This document shows, one piece after another, positions 13,203 through 17,570 of a stretch of 17,570 bases of DNA. The DNA comes from CAZZIQ01 sp964654355 (lineage in GTDB: Bacteria > Pseudomonadota > Gammaproteobacteria > GCF-002020875). Position numbers and translations under genes: made by a program. The stretch is from contig CAZZIQ010000022.1 in the NCBI GenBank assembly GCA_964654355.1, forward strand, positions 1 to 17,570, written 5' to 3'. The stretch's first letter is position 1; each line of letters starts with the position of its first letter. Under the pieces are notes generated by a model, which was given only the letters and a program-made list of their open reading frames with translations, was not told the DNA's origin and did not search any database.

Positions 13203-14743
13203 CCACCCTGCGCATTGCATTTGGCGACCAGCTCAATCCGGACAGCACGATCTTCCACAATGCGGATCCCGAACAAGACCGTTTTTGGATGGCGGAAGTT
13301 CCGCATGAAGCCACCAAGGTTTGGAGTCACAAGGCACGCATTGTTCTGTTCCTAAGCGCCATGCGCCACTACGCGGATGAGATCCGTGCGCGCGGCTTTG
13401 CATTAACGTATCACGCGCTCGGCGACCATCCCTACGCCAGCTTTCGCGAAGCACTCGAAGCCACCCTGCGTGAGCATAAGATCACGCACATCTGCGTAGT
13501 GAAACCGGGTGAATGGGAAGTCTTGCAGTCACTCGAAACGCTCTGCAGCGAACATCAAATCAAGCTTGAGCTTTTGCCCGACACCCATTTCCTCAGCGAC
13601 GAAGCGGAATTCGCGGCATGGAGCAAAGGGCGAAAGAACTGGGTGTTGGAACACTTCTATCGTTTTTTACGCCGCAAGCGTGACGTCTTGATGGACGGCG
13701 ACCAGCCTGTGGGTGGGCGCTGGAACTTCGATAGCGAAAACCGTAAATCCTTTGGCAAAGCTGGACCGGGCATCATCCCCGTGCCGGCGATGTTTGCGCC
13801 TGATGCCATCACCCAAGACGTCATTGCACGGGTTGAACAACACTTTCCGGATCACCCCGGCGACCTGCAGAGCTTCCAATGGCCCGTTACTGCTGTACAA
13901 GCACAGCAGGCCTTGGAGGATTTTATTCACAATCGCCTACCCTTGTTCGGGCACTATCAAGACGCGATGTGGACGCAGCAGCCCTGGCTGTTTCACGCCC
14001 GCATTTCCGCAGCCCTCAACCTCAAGCTGTTGCATCCCCAAACCGCGATTGATGCCGCACTCGACGCCTATCAACAAGGCCATGCACCACTGGCCGCAGT
14101 CGAAGGCTTTGTTCGACAAATCTTGGGGTGGCGCGAATACGTCCGTCACATCTATTGGGCACGCATGCCCCAGATGCTGGATGAAAACGCGCTCTCCGCA
14201 GCAGCACCACTACCTGCGTTTTACTGGACCGGAAAGACGGATTGGGCCTGTCTACACGATGCGTTACAGCAAACCCTCCGCCACGGTTATGCCCACCACA
14301 TCCAACGCCTGATGGTGTTGGGGCTGTTTGCGCAATTAGTTGGGGTCAATCCGCGCGAGGTGCATGAATGGTTCTTGGCCATTTATGTCGATGCGGTGGA
14401 ATGGGTAGAAGCGCCCAATACGCTCGGCATGTCGCAATACGCCGACGCTGGAACGCTGGGCAGCAAGCCCTATGTGGCCAGTGGCAAATACATCCAGCGC
14501 ATGTCGAACTATTGCGCCCACTGCGCACAGGACCCGGCCAAGGCAACCGGCCAGCAGGCCTGTCCGTTCACCACGTTGTATTGGGATTTTCTCGATCGGC
14601 ATCGTGAGAAATTTTCCAAACACCCGCGTACAGCCTTGCAATGGCGCAGCCTAGAGCGCCTAAGCAGCGAAGATCTCGCCGCGATTCAGGCACAAGCCGC
14701 TACCTTTCGTCAGCAGCTTGCGGCATCCTCTCGTTCAGCATGA
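13199..14743 (+). CDS. FeS-type bacterial cryptochrome/photolyase (PhrB/CryB class)
   Basis: 514-residue member of the iron-sulfur bacterial cryptochrome/photolyase class, best known from Agrobacterium PhrB, a (6-4) photolyase, and Rhodobacter CryB. The N-terminal Rossmann part starts RIAFGDQLNP, and the FAD-binding helical domain lies in the second half (LPLFGHYQDAMW, FVRQILGWREYVR, AHHIQRLMVLGLFAQLVGVN, NTLGMSQYADAGTLGSKPYV). Four Cys at 351, 439, 442 and 455 match, one residue shifted, the four [4Fe-4S] ligands of PhrB (350, 438, 441, 454). The class normally uses FAD plus 6,7-dimethyl-8-ribityllumazine as antenna. Repair of (6-4) photoproducts or light signalling are both possible; the sequence alone does not decide. 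The ATG overlaps the DUF2256 stop as ATGA, and the end overlaps the DUF1289 start. I give no symbol because phrB and cryB are both in use. Confidence 0.96.
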   Translation: MTTLRIAFGDQLNPDSTIFHNADPEQDRFWMAEVPHEATKVWSHKARIVLFLSAMRHYADEIRARGFALTYHALGDHPYASFREALEATLREHKITHICVVKPGEWEVLQSLETLCSEHQIKLELLPDTHFLSDEAEFAAWSKGRKNWVLEHFYRFLRRKRDVLMDGDQPVGGRWNFDSENRKSFGKAGPGIIPVPAMFAPDAITQDVIARVEQHFPDHPGDLQSFQWPVTAVQAQQALEDFIHNRLPLFGHYQDAMWTQQPWLFHARISAALNLKLLHPQTAIDAALDAYQQGHAPLAAVEGFVRQILGWREYVRHIYWARMPQMLDENALSAAAPLPAFYWTGKTDWACLHDALQQTLRHGYAHHIQRLMVLGLFAQLVGVNPREVHEWFLAIYVDAVEWVEAPNTLGMSQYADAGTLGSKPYVASGKYIQRMSNYCAHCAQDPAKATGQQACPFTTLYWDFLDRHREKFSKHPRTALQWRSLERLSSEDLAAIQAQAATFRQQLAASSRSA

Positions 14744-14940
14744 TCCGTAACGACACCCCTCCTGCCTCACCTTGCATTGGCGTATGCCGCATGCACGCCG
14801 GTCGTTGCATCGGCTGTCAGCGCACGGGTGCCGAGATTGCAGAGCATGGCCGTAAGGTTTTGGCCTGGCAGCGCGCGCAAATGGAATCTGCGCACAACTC
14901 TTCAGAAGAATCAGAAACAAATACCACGCATGAGCCCTGA
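14740..14940 (+). CDS. DUF1289 small Cys protein
   Basis: 66-residue protein with the DUF1289 signature SPCIGVCRMHAGRCIGCQRT followed by GAEIAEHG. Four Cys (12, 16, 23, 26) are arranged CxxxC-x6-CxxC, suited to binding zinc or an iron-sulfur cluster. The C-terminal third is an acidic polar tail. Its ATG overlaps the photolyase stop as ATGA, and its last 11 nt overlap the start of folM in another frame. Family members are often fused to or encoded near oxidoreductases; no function is established. The tight coupling on both sides implies production together with the photolyase and FolM. Confidence 0.9.
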   Translation: MIRNDTPPASPCIGVCRMHAGRCIGCQRTGAEIAEHGRKVLAWQRAQMESAHNSSEESETNTTHEP

Positions 14941-15661
14941 ACCCACCTCCCCCAACACCGCACCCATCCTGATTACCGGCGGCGCCCAGCGCGTGGGTCT
15001 TCACCTGTGCGAACAACTGCTCGCCCGTGGTGAACGCATCATCCTCACTTATCGCCGCGAACGTCCAGTTTTAGACACCTTGCGTGCACAAGGCGTAATC
15101 ACCCTGCAAGCCGACTTCTCCACTCAAGAAGGTGTGCTTGCCTTTGTTGCCGCACTGAAACAAGCCACTGATTCTTTACGTGCCATCATTCACAACGCCT
15201 CGACGTGGTCCAAGGATGCGACCGTGTTAAGTGAGCCCGCACATTTCACTGAACTCATGAACGTGCATGTGTTCGCGCCGTATTGGATTAACCTGCACTG
15301 CGAAGATCTGTTACGCAAAGGCGAAGGCCTGCGCGACATCATTGCCATCAGTGACCACACCGTGAGCCGTGGCAGCGACAAGCATGCCGCCTACCTTGCG
15401 AGCAAAGCCGGCCTCGAGAGCCTAACCCTCTCCTTTGCCAAGCGCTTTGCACCCCGCATCAAAGTCAATGCGATCGCGCCTGCTTTGGTGATGTTTAATG
15501 AAGGTGATTCAGCGGAGTATCGCGCCGAGCGACTCAAGCGCTCGGCCCTACAAATCGAACCCGGTCCTGGTGTGGTGTTTGATGCGGTCTGGTATCTGCT
15601 GCACAGCAGTTACACCACCGGCACCATCCTGCCACTCAACGGCGGGCGTCATCTGGTCTAG
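14930..15661 (+). CDS. folM: Dihydromonapterin reductase FolM
   Basis: NADPH-dependent SDR that reduces 7,8-dihydromonapterin to tetrahydromonapterin and also has dihydrofolate reductase activity in E. coli. The 243 residues (E. coli FolM has 240) match it strongly: PILITGGAQRVG (12-23), LQADFSTQEGV, AIIHNAS, SDHTVSRGSDKHAAYLASKA (141-160, Tyr155 and Lys159), FAPRIKVNAIAPALVMFNEG, and the C-terminal PLNGGRHLV. The catalytic Tyr/Lys pair is intact, unlike the first SDR in this operon. The start at 14930 is chosen by homology and overlaps the DUF1289 end by 11 nt. It is the last gene of the operon; only 1 nt separates its stop from the stop of the convergent gene. In this context it may supply a reduced pterin for the light/stress module, which is inference. 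Confidence 0.93.
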   Translation: MSPEPTSPNTAPILITGGAQRVGLHLCEQLLARGERIILTYRRERPVLDTLRAQGVITLQADFSTQEGVLAFVAALKQATDSLRAIIHNASTWSKDATVLSEPAHFTELMNVHVFAPYWINLHCEDLLRKGEGLRDIIAISDHTVSRGSDKHAAYLASKAGLESLTLSFAKRFAPRIKVNAIAPALVMFNEGDSAEYRAERLKRSALQIEPGPGVVFDAVWYLLHSSYTTGTILPLNGGRHLV

Positions 15662-15662
15662 A

Positions 15663-16373
15663 TCAGTGCCAACGTAGATGGCCAAAGAACGGGTCATCAC
15701 GCTCGAAGGCCGTCGCGACCTTGGCGTGTTCGCTCTTCTCCAAAACCAATAAAAAGCTCACATGCGCGTGACTGAAGCTGGCAATTGTCAGGGCCTCACT
15801 TCGGCTTGAACCGGTAAACGCTCTACGGATCTCTTTACAGCGCTTGTTTAAGTAGGGCTCGCGTTGCGTGCGTGGGAAATGTTGAAACAACAACAGACGT
15901 TGGCCTCGCGCATAAAACCGCTGCGCCTCATCCAACCACAGGTACTTGTCCGAATTTTTCTGGCCACGCTGCACCGAACTGATCTCAAGCCCATTGTCCG
16001 GATCGAAAAAGACCAGATCCCGGTCATCGAGGCGGTCCTCGGCAGTCCTCCAATACGCGGCACGCGCCTCAACAGCCAGCGGCAGCGGATCCGCAAAATA
16101 GCTCGCCTCATTTAACAGCTCAGCTTGTGCAAACTCGCTGAGGCACCGTCGTCCCGCACGAACACTCTGCGACAAGGCCTGAAACAGCATGGGATCATGC
16201 GGCTGATAGCGCGAGGCCTCATCTAAGTAGCTGATTTTGTTGCCATCGTTTCGCCCATCCGGGGGCGTCAGCATCCAACAAACCCCCATCGACCAGCCCA
16301 AACGCTGCTGTAAAACCCGCAACAGACCATAGGTCCAGAAATCATTGATATCCCCGTAGTACTGGTGTTTCAC
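15663..16373 (-). CDS. Conserved hypothetical protein (KHQYYGDINDFWTYGLLR family)
   Basis: Function unknown. From the GTG at 16373 it has 236 residues beginning KHQYYGDINDFWTYGLLR, which I recognise as the start of a scattered bacterial family without a name. GGAGG lies 10 nt upstream of that GTG. An ATG at 16421 would add 16 residues not expected in the family. Distinct blocks are VCWMLTPPDGRNDGNKISYL, LVFFDPDNGLEISS (120-133), SDKYLWLDEAQRFYARGQRL and LLLFQHFPRTQRE (160-172). No signal peptide, membrane segment or known catalytic motif is certain. The clustered acidic FFDPDNG turn followed by QHFPR could be a metal or nucleotide site, seen in some nuclease- and methyltransferase-like folds. 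It is divergent from the SAM methyltransferase and shares its operator region. Confidence 0.8.
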   Translation of the reverse strand: MKHQYYGDINDFWTYGLLRVLQQRLGWSMGVCWMLTPPDGRNDGNKISYLDEASRYQPHDPMLFQALSQSVRAGRRCLSEFAQAELLNEASYFADPLPLAVEARAAYWRTAEDRLDDRDLVFFDPDNGLEISSVQRGQKNSDKYLWLDEAQRFYARGQRLLLFQHFPRTQREPYLNKRCKEIRRAFTGSSRSEALTIASFSHAHVSFLLVLEKSEHAKVATAFERDDPFFGHLRWH

Positions 16374-16421
16374 CGTCCCGATGCCTCCCAATCTGATAGT
16401 GGAATGGATACTGGCCCGCAT

Positions 16422-16464
16422 ACTGTACAATTATTTTGACATTGTATAGTTTCTTGTCTAAGGT
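16422..16464 (+). promoter_or_regulatory. Inverted-repeat operator with overlapping promoter element
   Basis: ACTGTACAAT (16422-16431) and ATTGTATAGT (16441-16450) form an inverted repeat, 9 of 10 positions symmetric, around a 9-nt AT-rich spacer. A perfect -35-like TTGACA at 16436-16441 lies in the centre, reading toward the methyltransferase gene. The -10 at 17 nt spacing (TAAGGT, 16459-16464) is poor, as expected for an activated or repressed promoter. It lies between divergent start codons at 16373 and 16529. A dimeric regulator is implied. LitR/CarH-type control would fit the gene content but is not shown by the sequence. Confidence 0.55.
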
Positions 16465-16528
16465 TCGAACAAGGCAATAGCCGAGTATTGCAGTCAGAAT
16501 CATGTCTACCGTTCCCAAGGAGCCCTTC

Positions 16529-17570
16529 ATGTCCGGAGCACTCGCCCAAGGCCTAAGTGAAAACGGGCTTCTCCCGGATCAGGTGATTCGCATGGGTATT
16601 CGCGGGCTGTTACGTGAACGCCTGCATGAGCTTGCGATTCATGACACGGTCACGCGTGAGGCCTTGCGCCAAGAACACATTCGCCTGATGCAAGAGGGTC
16701 CGATTGCGCTGTTGCCTGAAAAGGCGAACGAGCAGCATTACGAAGTACCCGCTGAATTCTTTCGTCGTGTACTCGGGGAACAACGTAAGTACAGCTGCTG
16801 TTATTGGGGCGATATGCTCAACGCAGCGGATCTCGACGCAGCAGAAGAACTCGCGCTGAAGGAGACAGCGCTGCACGCGGATCTAAAAGATGGGCAAGCG
16901 GTTCTTGAACTTGGCTGTGGTTGGGGCTCACTGAGTCTCTGGATGGCCGCCCACTACCCCAACAGTCGGATCGTTTCCGTCTCGAATTCGCATTCACAAG
17001 GTGAGGCAATTCGAGCCCTCGCCCAACAACGCGGCCTGAGTAATCTGGAAGTCGTAACTGCAGACATGAATGACTTTTTTACCGATCAACATTTTGATCG
17101 AGTGGTTTCCGTCGAGATGTTCGAGCACATGCGTAACTGGCCAGCATTGTTTGCACGCGTGCAAAACTGGCTCAGACCGCAAGGACAATTCTTCATGCAC
17201 GTGTTTGTGCACCAAACCACGCCCTATCGCTTCGAGGATCGCGATTCGAGCGATTGGATGAGCCGTCATTTTTTCTCCGGCGGCATGATGCCCAGCATCG
17301 ATCTACCCCTCGCCTTCCAAGATAACCTCAAGCTTGAGCAGCGCTGGCTGTGGAGCGGGCAGCATTATGCAAGGACTTGTAACGCATGGCTGGCAAAAAT
17401 GGACCGTCAACGCAGTGACTTATGGCCACTGTTTGAACAAACCTACGGTAAAGATTTTGCAAAAATCTGGTGGCAACGCTGGCGAATCTTCTTTATGGCA
17501 TGTGCAGAACTATTCGATTACCGCGGCGGTAACGAATGGCTGGTTGCACATTACCGCTTCTCACGTCGCT
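16529..17570 (+). CDS. Cfa-like / coclaurine N-methyltransferase-like SAM methyltransferase (partial)
   Basis: Open to the right edge; 347 residues are visible and the end (EWLVAHYRFSRR) resembles the family's C-terminus, so little is missing. Class I SAM methyltransferase of the cyclopropane-fatty-acid-synthase superfamily. SAM motif I is VLELGCGWG (125-133), then SVSNSHSQ, FDRVVSVEMFEHMRNWPALF (189-208), DSSDWMSRHFFSGGMMPS (239-256), KIWWQRWRIFFMACAELF and the NEW-LVAHY end. The DDWxxRxFFxGGxMPS and EMFEHM blocks are closer to plant coclaurine N-methyltransferase-like proteins than to E. coli Cfa. The start at 16529 has AAGGAG 6 nt upstream; an ATG at 16502 has no such site. In light-responsive clusters this gene type accompanies photolyase; methylation of unsaturated lipid chains is the likely but unproven activity. 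Confidence 0.9.
   Translation, partial: MSGALAQGLSENGLLPDQVIRMGIRGLLRERLHELAIHDTVTREALRQEHIRLMQEGPIALLPEKANEQHYEVPAEFFRRVLGEQRKYSCCYWGDMLNAADLDAAEELALKETALHADLKDGQAVLELGCGWGSLSLWMAAHYPNSRIVSVSNSHSQGEAIRALAQQRGLSNLEVVTADMNDFFTDQHFDRVVSVEMFEHMRNWPALFARVQNWLRPQGQFFMHVFVHQTTPYRFEDRDSSDWMSRHFFSGGMMPSIDLPLAFQDNLKLEQRWLWSGQHYARTCNAWLAKMDRQRSDLWPLFEQTYGKDFAKIWWQRWRIFFMACAELFDYRGGNEWLVAHYRFSRR

Noticed and set aside
13713..14312. 199-codon frame on the same strand inside the photolyase gene
   Set aside because: Out of frame with the FAD-binding region of the photolyase, no initiation signals, and composition unlike a real protein.
16422..16450. The inverted repeat as a LuxR-type lux box
   Set aside because: The repeat is AT-rich with 10-nt arms and a 9-nt spacer, does not follow the usual contiguous 20-bp lux-box layout, and no LuxR/LuxI gene is in the window.

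Overview
The window looks like a chromosomal stretch of a proteobacterium, most likely a gammaproteobacterium. It carries a RelA-type (p)ppGpp synthetase with a degenerate hydrolase half, UbiA, FolM, a SelO homologue and a TonB/ExbB/ExbD system. Base composition is moderate (about mid-50s % GC by eye) and coding density is very high. I cannot name the genus. I see no tRNA, rRNA, CRISPR array, insertion sequence or prophage gene, so this reads as ordinary chromosome with several poorly characterised modules.

Layout. Positions 1-229 are AT-rich and hold no gene or clear terminator that I can see. A minus-strand block (5431 down to 230) reads: secreted Cys-containing protein, ExbB, ExbD, a second ExbD, TonB, RelA. 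The two ExbDs and TonB overlap by 1-4 nt. The second ExbD has Ser where the conserved membrane Asp of ExbD/TolR should be. Next come a minus-strand exported LysM protein, a minus-strand two-helix small membrane protein and a plus-strand small exported protein. A minus-strand pair follows: ubiA and an unknown 192-residue protein. After that are a plus-strand exported alpha/beta-hydrolase, a minus-strand SelO and a plus-strand 46-residue charged protein with a strong ribosome binding site, a possible 5' hairpin and an intrinsic terminator. A second terminator pointing the other way follows directly, implying a short minus-strand transcript.

From 11492 to 15661 runs a compact plus-strand operon: DUF2237 protein, short-chain dehydrogenase-like protein (SDR) without the catalytic Tyr, DUF393 (DCC) protein, DUF2256 zinc-ribbon protein, FeS-type cryptochrome/photolyase, DUF1289 protein, and FolM. 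From the SDR onward every gene overlaps the next. A conserved unknown gene (minus) converges on folM. It is divergent from a Cfa-like / coclaurine N-methyltransferase-like SAM methyltransferase, which runs off the right edge. A near-perfect inverted repeat overlapping a TTGACA hexamer lies between the two divergent genes.

How the parts may work together. Photolyase, DUF2256, DUF393, SDR and a Cfa-like methyltransferase recur together in light-responsive regulons of the LitR/CarH type. The right third is therefore best read as a light or photo-oxidative stress module joining DNA repair, pterin reduction and lipid methylation. The regulator itself is not in the window. The left third is a TonB-type energy transduction system whose outer-membrane partner is not in the window.

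The two best candidates for undescribed biology are the two-ExbD TonB system with an Asp-less ExbD and a secreted partner, and the overlapping photolyase operon with its Tyr-less SDR and small Cys proteins.
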